In this document: positions 16,015-25,148 of the stretch, piece after piece
Layout of the letters: each line of letters opens with the position of its first letter
Position numbering within the stretch: position 1 is the first letter of the stretch
Notes under the pieces: model-generated
Seen by the model: the letters and a program-made list of their open reading frames with translations, nothing else
The model's database searches: none
Told to the model about the DNA's origin: nothing
Made by a program: the position numbers and the translations under genes
Origin: Bacteroides sp. OF04-15BH
GTDB taxonomy: Bacteria; Bacteroidota; Bacteroidia; Bacteroidales; Bacteroidaceae
DNA length: 64,000 bases
Assembly: GCF_003477995.1 (NCBI RefSeq)
Contig: NZ_QUEM01000009.1
Location: 51,415 to 115,414, forward strand
Direction: 5' to 3'

Positions 16015-17628
16015 ATGAAACGCGGAAGAAATTTTTGCTTTTTACTTTTTTTGTTCTCCCTACCGTTGGCAGCTTATGAAACCCCCACTATGGGCTGGAG
16101 CTCCTGGAATACCTATCGGGTAAATATCAGCGAAGAAGCCATCAAGAAGCAGGCTCAGGCCATGTACGACAAAGGCTTGGGCAAAGCCGGATACCAATAC
16201 ATCAATATTGATGACGGTTACTTTGGAGGCAGAGATGCTGCCGGAAATTTATTGATTCATCCCACCCGTTTCCCGAACGGCCTGAAACCCGTTGTCGATT
16301 TTATTCACGGCCTGGGCTTTAAGGCCGGCATTTATTCGGATGCCGGCAGAAATACCTGTGGCTCTTTCTGGGATGCCGATAAAATAGGAGTAGGAGTGGG
16401 CATGTATGGACACGACCAGCAGGATGCGGATTTCTTCTTCAAGGAGTTGGACTTTGATTTTATCAAGGTGGATTTTTGTGGGGGAGACCCGGGGCAGAAT
16501 ACAGAGAAACTGGATCTGAACGAACAGGAGCGGTACACAGCCATTAGTCGGGCTGTAGAAAAGACCGGAAAGAAGAATGTCCGGATGAATGTTTGCCGCT
16601 GGGCTTTTCCCGGTACCTGGGTGCACGATGTGGCCACTTCGTGGCGTATTGATGCCGACATCAACATGTCTTGGGGGGCTGTGAAGAGAATCATTGGCAG
16701 AAACCTGTATATGTCGGCCTATGCCACCGAGGGAAAGTTCAATGATATGGACATCATGGAAGTGGGGCGCGGCCTTTCGGAAGAGGAGGACAAGACCCAT
16801 TTTGGCATGTGGTGCATCATGAGCTCTCCTTTGATGATCGGGTGCGACATGACCCAAATAAGCGATAAAACGCTTGCCTTGCTGACCAACAGCGAACTGA
16901 TTGCCTTGAATCAGGACCCGTTGGCCATACAGGCCGAGGTGGTGGAGAAACAGGGCAACTCTTATGTTTTGGTGAAGGATGTGGAGACACGCTTCGGAAA
17001 GGCCCGTGCCGTTGCCTTTTACAATTCCGGAGATATCGGCCAGACAATCCATATTGATTTGAAGAAGTTGGGACTGGGAGGAAAGGTACAGGTGCGTGAT
17101 CTTTATGCGCATGCCAATTTGCCGCAGGTGACAGATTCCCGTTTTTCGGTCGAGGTTCCGGCACACGGTACCCGCATTTACCGCATGGAGGCCGAGGAGC
17201 GTCTGGAACAAAGCAGATATGAAGCCGAAAATGCCTGGCTGGAGCAGTATTCGGCCATCGAGCCCGGAGATTTTGCCCGTGTCATCAGCGATGCAAACTC
17301 TTCTTCGGGAGCTTATGTCGGTTATCTGGGGGATATCGACCGGGAAGACAACTATATGGAGTGGCGCACGGTGTACAGCAAAAACGGAGGCAAATATACC
17401 TTGAGAATTGCTTTTGCCAGTGCCGAGGAGCGCAACCTGAGCGTGAAGATCAACGGCAGAAAAACATACACTTTGTCCCGCCTGCGTTCGGCAGGATGGA
17501 ACGATATCGCTTTTGCCGAAATTGTCGTGAAACTCCGTCCCGGAAAGAATACCATCCGTCTGTTTCAGAAGGGCGGAGCAGCTCCCAATATAGACTATAT
17601 CGAGCTTCGCGGTGGGGCAAAAAACTAA
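16015..17628 (+). CDS. GH27 alpha-galactosidase with C-terminal carbohydrate-binding module
   Basis: 537 residues, signal peptide MKRGRNFCFLLFLFSLPLAA, so exported. The GH27 signature begins at once (PTMGWSSWNTY, NIDDGYF, GIYSDAG). The nucleophile is Asp153 in KVDFCGG and the acid/base Asp215 in SWRIDADI. After the catalytic barrel and an all-beta domain ending near residue 395, residues about 400-535 resemble a CBM35/CBM6-type module (YEAENA at the start, NIDYIELR at the end). It should remove terminal alpha-galactose from galacto-oligosaccharides or galactomannan side chains. Confidence 0.93.
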   Translation: MKRGRNFCFLLFLFSLPLAAYETPTMGWSSWNTYRVNISEEAIKKQAQAMYDKGLGKAGYQYINIDDGYFGGRDAAGNLLIHPTRFPNGLKPVVDFIHGLGFKAGIYSDAGRNTCGSFWDADKIGVGVGMYGHDQQDADFFFKELDFDFIKVDFCGGDPGQNTEKLDLNEQERYTAISRAVEKTGKKNVRMNVCRWAFPGTWVHDVATSWRIDADINMSWGAVKRIIGRNLYMSAYATEGKFNDMDIMEVGRGLSEEEDKTHFGMWCIMSSPLMIGCDMTQISDKTLALLTNSELIALNQDPLAIQAEVVEKQGNSYVLVKDVETRFGKARAVAFYNSGDIGQTIHIDLKKLGLGGKVQVRDLYAHANLPQVTDSRFSVEVPAHGTRIYRMEAEERLEQSRYEAENAWLEQYSAIEPGDFARVISDANSSSGAYVGYLGDIDREDNYMEWRTVYSKNGGKYTLRIAFASAEERNLSVKINGRKTYTLSRLRSAGWNDIAFAEIVVKLRPGKNTIRLFQKGGAAPNIDYIELRGGAKN

Positions 17629-17711
17629 GGAACGCCTCCTCTTTTATTGTTTTCGAAACACAAAAAACTTGAAAACAGGGTTTGGGCTCGGGTAATGTCT
17701 TCTTTTTTAGC

Positions 17712-17719
17712 TACCTTTG
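17712..17719 (+). promoter_or_regulatory. -7 box TACCTTTG for the DEAD-box helicase
   Basis: Exact TAnnTTTG; initiation about 7 nt later leaves a leader of about 20 nt before the TTG start at 17747, supporting that unusual start. Confidence 0.65.
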
Positions 17720-17746
17720 CACTGAATTTTTAATAAGATACGTATT

Positions 17747-19675
17747 TTGAAAACATTTGAAGAGCTTGGAGTTTCTGAGGAAATCCGTAAAGCTATTGAA
17801 GAACTGGGGTATGAGCACCCCATGCCGGTACAGGAGGAAGTGATTCCTTACTTGCTGGGAGTGAATAATGATGTCGTTGCCCTGGCGCAGACAGGTACAG
17901 GAAAAACCGCTGCCTACGGTTTGCCTGTTTTACAGAAGATTGATCCCAGCCGCACCGATACGCAGGCTGTTATTTTGTCTCCAACCCGTGAGTTGTGTCT
18001 TCAGATTGCCGACGATCTGGAGGCGTATTCCAAATATTTGCCGTCAGTACGCGTGCTGCCCGTTTATGGCGGTACGAACATTGAGTCGCAGATACGCACC
18101 CTGAAGAAAGGCGTGCAGGTCATTGTGGCTACTCCCGGTCGTCTGATCGACCTGATGGAGCGCGGAGCCGCTTCTTTGGGACAGGTGGAGAATGTGGTTC
18201 TGGATGAGGCCGACGAGATGCTTTCCATGGGATTTTCGGAGAGTATAGATACCATTCTGGCCGGAATTCCCGAGAATCACAACACGCTGCTTTTCTCGGC
18301 CACGATGAGCAAGGAGATTGAGCGTATCTCCAAGAAATATCTGCGCCATGCGCAGGAGATTGTAGTGGGCTCGCGCAACGAAGGTGCCGAGACGGTGAAC
18401 CATGTCTATTATATGGTGCATGCCCGCGACAAATATCTGGCCTTGAAACGCGTGGTGGACTATTATCCCAAGATTTATGCCATTATCTTCTGCCGCACCC
18501 GTATGGAAACGCAGGAGATTGCCGATAAGCTGATTCAGGACGGATATAATGCCGAGGCCCTGCATGGCGAACTGTCGCAGCAGCAGCGTGACCTGACGAT
18601 GCAGAAGTTCCGTCAGCACCGTGTGCAGTTCCTGGTGGCCACTGATGTGGCTGCCCGCGGACTCGATGTGGAGGACCTGACTCACGTCATCAACTACGGT
18701 ATGCCCGATGATACGGAGAGTTATACGCACCGAAGCGGACGTACAGGACGCGCAGGAAAGAAAGGTACCAGCATCTGCATCATCAACACCCGTGAATGTG
18801 CCAAAGTGCGCGAGGTGGAGAAGATTATCGGCAAGAGCTTTGTCAAGGAAGAGTTGCCGAGCGGAAAGGACATCTGTGCCAAACAGTTGTATAAGGTGAT
18901 TGACGACATTGAGCGTGTGGAGGTGGACGAGGAAGAGATCGAACAGTTCCTGCCCGAAGTATATCGCAAACTGGAGTGGCTGGATAAAGAAGAGCTGATC
19001 AAGCGCGTTGTGAGCCGTGAGTTCGGTCGCTTCCTGCAATATTATGCCAACGCTCCGGAGATTGAAGAGCCGGCCGAGAAAGCCAAGGGAGAGAAGGGCA
19101 AAGGCAAGCGTGGCCGCAATGCCGAAGAAGGATTCACCCGTCTGTTCCTGAACCTGGGCAAGCTGGACGGTTTCTATGCCAAGGAAATCATGAAACTGGT
19201 CAATGACCATGTGAAGGGAAAGGTCGAAGTGGGCCGTATCGACCTGATGAAGAGTTTCTCTTTCTTTGAGGTGGCCGAGGAAGAAGCCGACCGGGTAATT
19301 TCCGGTCTGTCCAAGGTACAGGTAAAGGGACGCAAGGTAGTTGTGGAAGTGGCTTCCAGCGACGAGAATGCAGACGATTCTTCTAAACGCAAGAGAAAGC
19401 GCAAGGACGACAATCGTGACAAGGAGACCCGTCGCGGCGAGAAAAAGGCGCGTGCCGACCGTAAGGAAGAACCAAAGGCCAAGGAGCGCAAGAAAGATAA
19501 AAAGGAAAAGCCTTCGCGCGAGGAGCGCGGATATACCGCACCGCGTGGAAAGAAATATACTAAGGATGACTGGAAACAGTTCTTCTCGGGAGGAAACTCA
19601 TCGGATGAGCTGGTAGGCGAGGAGCCGGATTTTTCGGAAGAAGGCTGGGCCAGAAGATATCCTAAAAAGAAATAG
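17747..19675 (+). CDS. DEAD-box RNA helicase with DbpA-type RNA-binding domain (DeaD/CsdA-like)
   Basis: 642 residues. Helicase core motifs: Q-motif region PMPVQ, AQTGTGKT (I), PTRELCLQ (Ia), VLDEADEML (II), SATM (III), and HRSGRTGRAGK (VI). A DbpA-like RNA-binding domain covers roughly residues 460-545, then a Lys/Arg/Glu-rich tail and a short acidic end. It unwinds RNA during ribosome assembly or cold adaptation. The start is TTG at 17747: the frame upstream is short, no ATG fits, and the promoter box lies 28 nt upstream. A strong terminator follows. Confidence 0.93.
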   Translation: MKTFEELGVSEEIRKAIEELGYEHPMPVQEEVIPYLLGVNNDVVALAQTGTGKTAAYGLPVLQKIDPSRTDTQAVILSPTRELCLQIADDLEAYSKYLPSVRVLPVYGGTNIESQIRTLKKGVQVIVATPGRLIDLMERGAASLGQVENVVLDEADEMLSMGFSESIDTILAGIPENHNTLLFSATMSKEIERISKKYLRHAQEIVVGSRNEGAETVNHVYYMVHARDKYLALKRVVDYYPKIYAIIFCRTRMETQEIADKLIQDGYNAEALHGELSQQQRDLTMQKFRQHRVQFLVATDVAARGLDVEDLTHVINYGMPDDTESYTHRSGRTGRAGKKGTSICIINTRECAKVREVEKIIGKSFVKEELPSGKDICAKQLYKVIDDIERVEVDEEEIEQFLPEVYRKLEWLDKEELIKRVVSREFGRFLQYYANAPEIEEPAEKAKGEKGKGKRGRNAEEGFTRLFLNLGKLDGFYAKEIMKLVNDHVKGKVEVGRIDLMKSFSFFEVAEEEADRVISGLSKVQVKGRKVVVEVASSDENADDSSKRKRKRKDDNRDKETRRGEKKARADRKEEPKAKERKKDKKEKPSREERGYTAPRGKKYTKDDWKQFFSGGNSSDELVGEEPDFSEEGWARRYPKKK

Positions 19676-19706
19676 TCTGCCTGACTATTCTTTTCAGTAA
19701 AGCAAT

Positions 19707-19745
19707 AAAAGGGGCTGTACCGGTATGCACGGTACAGCCCCTTTT
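19707..19745 (+). terminator. Intrinsic terminator of the helicase gene
   Basis: Perfect 16-bp stem (19707-19722, 19730-19745), GC-rich core, 7-nt loop, ending in TTTT. Confidence 0.9.
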
Positions 19746-19804
19746 GTTGCTTTTTATTACTTCTTCTGTTTCCGGGAAACATTTGCACGGCAACAAAAAG
19801 AAAA

Positions 19805-19862
19805 ATCATTTCGATGATTTCCGAAAACCATCGAAATGATTTTTCTTTTTGATCAGGATGTT
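19805..19862. repeat. Triple 22-bp-phased ATCAT element, copy C
   Basis: Dyads start at 19805, 19827 and 19849, with centres TTCG, CGAA and CAGG. Units 1 and 2 together make a perfect 16-bp stem (19801-19816 with 19829-19844). The downstream 14 nt match those after copy A with one change. It lies between two convergent genes, so it is not near any evident promoter. The rest of the 361-nt gap 19676-20036 holds the two terminators and no gene I can see. Confidence 0.85.
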
Positions 19863-19991
19863 TTTTCAGAATCTTCGGCAGAAAAGCTCAGAATGTATAA
19901 TGTGCTGTTTCTGAAAGGCTTGTTTGGATAAGTGACCGATTAGGCCCGGAGGCCGATTCTGTAAGTATCTTTTTGGATGACAAATAAAAAA

Positions 19992-20022
19992 AGTCAGAGC
20001 CGGCATCATGCCGGCTCTGACT
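19992..20022 (-). terminator. Intrinsic terminator of the S46 peptidase gene
   Basis: Perfect 15-bp arms with GCCGGC core around a one-base centre (the real loop will be larger); on the minus strand it is followed by a run of seven T. Confidence 0.9.
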
Positions 20023-20036
20023 GAATGAGTGCTTTG

Positions 20037-22205
20037 TTATTTTGCATTTACTTCCTTGATCAGGTGGTCAGCCTTGCCCCACTGGTCGATGATGTAGAGC
20101 ACATAGCGGATGTCCACACCGATACAGCGGGTCAGACTCTGAGTGAAGCTGATGTCGCTGCTCATGGCATCCCAGTTACCGTCGAAGGCCAGACCGATGA
20201 GTTCACCCTTACCGTTGAACATCGGGCTACCGGAGTTACCGCCGGTGATGTCGTTGTTGGTGATGAAGCACAACTGCATCTCGCCGGTTTTCTTATCCTT
20301 ATAAGGACCGAAGTTTCCGGCTTTCAGCATAGCAGTGATGCTTGGTTCAACCTCGTAGTCGGCGATAGAATCGCTCTGCGCAATCTTGTCGAGCATGCTC
20401 TGTGAGGTGGTGAAATAGTTCTGACGGACACCTTCGTTGGTGTAATCGGCCACGATACCGTAGCTCAGACGCAGAGTGCTGTTGGCATCAGAGTAGTGAG
20501 CCTGATCCTCTTCCATCTCCAGGATGGCACGGCACAGCAGCTTCTCGTTTTCAGCGATGGCATAAGCCTGCTTCTCGTTCTTCTCAGTCAGTTTGTCGTT
20601 CAGGTCCTTCACCTGATTGATGTACGTAATCATGATATCCTTTTTCAGGGCATCGGCATTCAGGTTCTTCAGAACGGCTGCATCCGACAAAGCAGACTTC
20701 TGGAACAGGTCTTCCACAAACTTCTGATAGTCGCCCTTGAAATCGTTCTTGATGGTGGTGTAGAAGGCCGGCAGATATTCCGGAGCCACAGTCTTTCCGT
20801 AGTATTTCAGCAGAACGGCAGTAGCTTCCTTGTCCACATTCTCGTTGTAGTCCTTGAACTTCTTTTCCAGAACTTCTACCAGACGCTTCTTGTAGTCAGC
20901 ATCCTTGGATTCCATCCAGGCATTGGCGGTGTTGGCAATGCTGAAAATGTCAGATCCGCCGAAGAAGGTCTCGCGCAGGAACATGTAAGCATAGAAATCA
21001 GACTTTCTGCCTTTGTAGGCTTCTTCCAGGTTCTGGAACAGATTACCGAATGTTTTCTTGTTCTTTTCATCTTTTCCGACCCATTCGCGGAGACGGTTTT
21101 CCAGTTCCTGCTTCTGCTCTACCACTTTCAGCTCTTTCAGAGCCTTGTTCATACCGATACTGTTCTTCCAGTAGTTAGAGCTTTGTGCATACTTGGCAGC
21201 ATATTGCAGACCGATGGTTGCGTCCTTGTCCATCCACTTTTTCCATACATCCTGCTTGACACCACGCACTTCGATACGTGCGGCATTGATGCTGTTCATG
21301 CGCTCTTCGATACCGTAAGAAGACAGATAGCGGTCGGTGCTTCCCGGGAATCCCAAAGTCATACAGTAGTCGCCCATCTGGAATCCCTGGATAGATACCG
21401 GAGCAAAATATTTAGGCTGGTACGGACGGTTGCTGGCTGCATAGTCGGCCGGCTCGTTCTTTTCGTTGGCATAAATACGGAACACGCTGAAATCGCAAGT
21501 CTGGCGCGGCCACATCCAGTTGTCGGTCTCACCACCGAACTTACCCAGACTCTGTGGCGGAGTGAACACCAGACGGATGTCGGTGAAGTGCTTGTATACC
21601 GATACATAATAGGCATTACCGCTGTAATAAGAGCTTACCTCGGCACGGAGAGTCGGATCTCCCTTGGTGTATTCTTTCTGAATCTCTTCGAAGATAGAGT
21701 CGATATGCTCGTCGAGCACCTGGATTTTCCAGTTCTCACCGTAAGCTTCGCGCTGCTTCTTGGTGGTCTTCTTATAAATTTTGTCCATGGTTTTGTTGAT
21801 GCGTGCCGTTACATCCTCTGTGTATTGCAGGATATCAACAAAAAGTCCCGGAGCAGGGATTTCCTTTTCCTTGCCAGATGCCACGAAACCGTTTTTCAGC
21901 ATGTCGTTTTCTGGAGTAGACAGTGCCTGAATGTTGGCAAAACCGCAGTGATGGTTGGTGAACACGAGTCCTTCCGGCGAAACGATTACTCCGGAACAGA
22001 AACCGCCGAAGCTGACAACAGCATCCTTCAGCGAAGTGCCGTTAGGATTGTAGAGATCCTTCTCATTCAGCTGCAATCCCAGTCCGTTCATCACTTTCAT
22101 ACTTTGTGGAGTCAGGCTGTTGAGCATCCACATGCCTTCATCGGCCTTCATGTGCGTGCTTGCCATCAGCGACAGGGCAAGCAGGGTCATAAACTTTTTT
22201 TTCAT
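20037..22205 (-). CDS. dpp7: S46 family dipeptidyl-peptidase, DPP7-like
   Basis: 722 residues with a signal peptide (cut near STHMKA), periplasmic. Chymotrypsin-like catalytic residues: His86 in TNHHCG and Ser658 in GGNSGSP. The residue that sets P1 preference in this family (Arg in DPP11, Gly in DPP7) is Gly676 in AFDGNWDAM, so it should prefer hydrophobic P1 residues rather than Asp/Glu. It releases dipeptides from the N-terminus for amino-acid nutrition. DUF389 lies 32 nt upstream on the same strand, so it may end a four-gene operon starting at 26381. Confidence 0.92.
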   Translation of the reverse strand: MKKKFMTLLALSLMASTHMKADEGMWMLNSLTPQSMKVMNGLGLQLNEKDLYNPNGTSLKDAVVSFGGFCSGVIVSPEGLVFTNHHCGFANIQALSTPENDMLKNGFVASGKEKEIPAPGLFVDILQYTEDVTARINKTMDKIYKKTTKKQREAYGENWKIQVLDEHIDSIFEEIQKEYTKGDPTLRAEVSSYYSGNAYYVSVYKHFTDIRLVFTPPQSLGKFGGETDNWMWPRQTCDFSVFRIYANEKNEPADYAASNRPYQPKYFAPVSIQGFQMGDYCMTLGFPGSTDRYLSSYGIEERMNSINAARIEVRGVKQDVWKKWMDKDATIGLQYAAKYAQSSNYWKNSIGMNKALKELKVVEQKQELENRLREWVGKDEKNKKTFGNLFQNLEEAYKGRKSDFYAYMFLRETFFGGSDIFSIANTANAWMESKDADYKKRLVEVLEKKFKDYNENVDKEATAVLLKYYGKTVAPEYLPAFYTTIKNDFKGDYQKFVEDLFQKSALSDAAVLKNLNADALKKDIMITYINQVKDLNDKLTEKNEKQAYAIAENEKLLCRAILEMEEDQAHYSDANSTLRLSYGIVADYTNEGVRQNYFTTSQSMLDKIAQSDSIADYEVEPSITAMLKAGNFGPYKDKKTGEMQLCFITNNDITGGNSGSPMFNGKGELIGLAFDGNWDAMSSDISFTQSLTRCIGVDIRYVLYIIDQWGKADHLIKEVNAK

Positions 22206-22237
22206 AACTTGTATTTAAAGAATTGTTTTGTTTATTC

Positions 22238-23596
22238 TCATAAAGGATAAATCACCAGAGAGTCTGCCTGAATTCTTTGCTTGAGCCATTCTTTCAGCTT
22301 CTCCTCCGTCTTCCGGTTGATTCTTTGTTTGAGCCGGATGGAAATCAGCGTGACGGTGTCGGTTGGGGCAGCATCTTCCAGATGCATGTTTATACCGTAA
22401 CCGATGTGCAGACTGCTGATTTCGGGAAACAGAACCCGGCATTCTTTCTGTACGCTTTCAGCCGAATTCAGCACCTTTTCCACGGGTTGCCACTGTTTCT
22501 CTATCTGCTCGGCTTTTTCCCGTTGCAGCTGTTCGGTCTGTATTTCCTCCGACAGGAGTCTGGCGTTTCCTTTCAGTATTGTCTGTATTTCTTTTGAGTT
22601 CAGGTTATTGCTGCCCTGAACAACAGATAGTCTGGTTCCTTCCAGTCCATGTTTGTCCAGTTTCTTCTGGATTTCGGCCAGTCTTTCTTTGCTCACCTCT
22701 TTTCCGAAAAGAACCACATTGATGGCCTTTTCCTTGTATCGGATGTCGCGGGTCACGATTTTGGTTGTATCCGACTCCAGCTCCTGCACGATAAAGTTGT
22801 TGGCCTTGTTTTCGAACACGGTTTCACGTACCAGCTGATAGGTGAGTATGGAGGCCGGCACCATGGTGACTACGGCAATGGCGGCAATGATTTGCTTGAC
22901 GCGCCGCTCACGCTGGGCATCGCGAAACTCTTTCTTGCTGAAGTGCATGATATGCACTCCGATAACAGTGGCCAGACTGATGAAGATCGTGTTGATCATA
23001 TACAGGTAAAAGGCTCCGGCTGCATAAAGCCAGTTGCCGGTGGCAATACCGAATCCGGTGGTACATATAGGCGGCATCAGGGCCGTGGCGATGGCTACTC
23101 CTGGAATCACATTACCGTTTCGCTGGCTGATACTGCAGGTGGCTATGATACCGGCCAGACCGCCGCACAGGGCGATGAACACATCGTAGATGGTGGGAGC
23201 CGTGCGTGCCAGCAGTTCCGACTGGGCTTCGGCCAGCGGAGTGATCAGGAAGTAGACTGTGGCTGTAAGCACACTGAATATGGTGGCCGTAATGAAGCTT
23301 TTCAGCGAGCGTTTGAACAGTTCAAAATCATTGATGCCGACTCCCAGTCCCATTCCCATGATGGGGCCCATAATCGGCGAGATCAGCATGGCGCCGATAA
23401 TCACAGCCGTGGAGTTGGTGTTGAGGCCGAGTGAAGCCACAAATATGGCGAAAATCAGAATCCACAGTTTGGCACCGCGGAAGTCTACGCTGTCTTTGAT
23501 GCGGGCGATGGTTTCCTGTTCGGGTGCTTTGTCCTCACCAACATAGAAAACTCTGCTGACCAGTTGTTTGATTGTTTTCATCAGATGTTTCTCCAT
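22238..23596 (-). CDS. DUF389 integral membrane protein
   Basis: 452 residues. The first ~215 contain about six to seven membrane segments with conserved LISPIMGPIMGMG and ATALMPPICTTG, the core of the DUF389 (TIGR00341-like) family, whose transport role is unknown. The C-terminal ~200 residues are soluble and charged, probably periplasmic or cytoplasmic depending on topology. Met6 (23581) is an equally good start. It lies 18 nt after the flippase gene and 32 nt before the S46 gene. Confidence 0.85.
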   Translation of the reverse strand: MEKHLMKTIKQLVSRVFYVGEDKAPEQETIARIKDSVDFRGAKLWILIFAIFVASLGLNTNSTAVIIGAMLISPIMGPIMGMGLGVGINDFELFKRSLKSFITATIFSVLTATVYFLITPLAEAQSELLARTAPTIYDVFIALCGGLAGIIATCSISQRNGNVIPGVAIATALMPPICTTGFGIATGNWLYAAGAFYLYMINTIFISLATVIGVHIMHFSKKEFRDAQRERRVKQIIAAIAVVTMVPASILTYQLVRETVFENKANNFIVQELESDTTKIVTRDIRYKEKAINVVLFGKEVSKERLAEIQKKLDKHGLEGTRLSVVQGSNNLNSKEIQTILKGNARLLSEEIQTEQLQREKAEQIEKQWQPVEKVLNSAESVQKECRVLFPEISSLHIGYGINMHLEDAAPTDTVTLISIRLKQRINRKTEEKLKEWLKQRIQADSLVIYPL

Positions 23597-23614
23597 GATA
23601 TGCCGGTTTATAGG

Positions 23615-25108
23615 TTATTTGAAATATTTTCCGATTACCGGAAGGCTTTTCAGCGGGAAGTCTTTCTTGACAATGTAGGCGGCAAAGAGGATAACCAGAA
23701 TGGTCTTTGCTCCCAAACGGGCCCAGATGTTCCAGTTTTCGGGAATGTAGACCATAACCAGAGTGAGCAGCAGCGCCAGTGCAATGTAGGTCATGATGCT
23801 GCGCATCGGATAGTTTATCGGATTCTTCTTCTGGCCTACGAGGTAAGAAAGAATCATGGAAGTGCCGTATCCGGCAAAACCTCCCCAGGCGCAAGCCATA
23901 TATCCATAGCGGGGAATGAAGACAAAGTTGATGACCAACAGCACGGCGCATCCGGCCAGAGAGAACCAGGCGCCCCAGATGGTCTTGTCAATAAGCTTGT
24001 ACCAGAAAGACAGATTGAAGTAGATACCCATCATGATTTCTGCGGCCATGACAATCGGTACCACCCGCAATCCGTCCCAGTATCCGGGAGCAATGATATA
24101 TTTCAAGGCATCGAGCCAGGCCATGACGCACAGGAACGCCAGGAGGGTGAAGATGATGAAGAACTTCATACCCTTGGCATAAGTCGTCTTGCTGTCCTGA
24201 TCCTTGGATTTACCGAACACAAACGGCTCGTAGGCATATCGGAATGCTTGGGTAATCATGGCCATGATCATGGCAATCTTTACGCAGGCACCGTAAATAC
24301 CCAATTGCACCTGTCCTTCCTGAATATCACCGTAAACCAGCGGGAAGATGATTTTGTCGGCGGTCTGATTCAGGATTCCGGCAATACCCAGTACCAATAT
24401 CGGCCAGGAATAACGCAGCATGCGTTTCATCAGTGCCACATCGAGAATGTATTTGAATCCCGTCAGTTCCGGAATGAAGAAAGCCACAATGGCTGCCTTG
24501 CACACCAGATTCAGTCCGAAAATATAGCCCACACCGACTCCCGGATTGTAGAAAAGTCCGATAACGTCCGGATAGAGCGGATAGAGTTTGGGCAATACCA
24601 GGAAATAAAGCAGGTTGGTCACGATGTTCAGGAAGATGAACAACAGATTCAGTGCGGCAAATTTTATCGGTCTTTTCTGATAGCGGAGCCAGGCAAACGG
24701 GATGGCCAGAAAGGCATCCAATGCCACACAGGCACCCATAATGCCGATATATTCCGGATGGGTGGCATAGCCCATTGCTTGTGAGATTTGGGGCAGAAAG
24801 CCCAAAACCATGCACAGGAAGAACAGCGAGATGGTGCCCACGATAATCAGAGTTGTGGAATAAACCACCAGCGGTTTTTCACCTTCCTTGTTGGCGAAGC
24901 GGAAGAAAGTGGTTTCCATTCCGAAAGTCAGAATCACCAGAATCAGTCCCACATAGGCATAAATGTTGGTCACCACGCCATAACCTCCGGAGCCGGCCGG
25001 CAGCACGGCGGTGTAAAGCGGTACGAGCAGATAGTTCAGAAATCGTCCGATAATGCTGCTCAGTCCATAAATTGCGGTGTCTTTCACCACAGACTTTAGT
25101 TCTGCCAT
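23615..25108 (-). CDS. Polysaccharide/oligosaccharide flippase (MOP superfamily)
   Basis: 497 residues with about 14 predicted membrane segments, opening with the typical AIYGLSSIIGRFLNYLLVPLY of Wzx-like polysaccharide biosynthesis proteins. It would flip a lipid-linked glycan across the inner membrane. No glycosyltransferase genes are near, as is common for this conserved Bacteroidetes single flippase. It lies between the SpmAB fusion (40 nt) and DUF389 (18 nt). Confidence 0.85.
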   Translation of the reverse strand: MAELKSVVKDTAIYGLSSIIGRFLNYLLVPLYTAVLPAGSGGYGVVTNIYAYVGLILVILTFGMETTFFRFANKEGEKPLVVYSTTLIIVGTISLFFLCMVLGFLPQISQAMGYATHPEYIGIMGACVALDAFLAIPFAWLRYQKRPIKFAALNLLFIFLNIVTNLLYFLVLPKLYPLYPDVIGLFYNPGVGVGYIFGLNLVCKAAIVAFFIPELTGFKYILDVALMKRMLRYSWPILVLGIAGILNQTADKIIFPLVYGDIQEGQVQLGIYGACVKIAMIMAMITQAFRYAYEPFVFGKSKDQDSKTTYAKGMKFFIIFTLLAFLCVMAWLDALKYIIAPGYWDGLRVVPIVMAAEIMMGIYFNLSFWYKLIDKTIWGAWFSLAGCAVLLVINFVFIPRYGYMACAWGGFAGYGTSMILSYLVGQKKNPINYPMRSIMTYIALALLLTLVMVYIPENWNIWARLGAKTILVILFAAYIVKKDFPLKSLPVIGKYFK

Positions 25109-25148
25109 AAAATGAATATCTTTAAGTTACAACTTGTTTATTCTTGTC

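Noticed and set aside
20496..22250. 584-residue open frame on the plus strand across the S46 peptidase
   Set aside because: Shadow of the peptidase gene; Val/Leu-rich composition without family motifs and no promoter.
23564..24784. 406-residue open frame on the plus strand across the flippase
   Set aside because: Shadow of the membrane protein gene; His/Gln-rich translation of antisense membrane codons.
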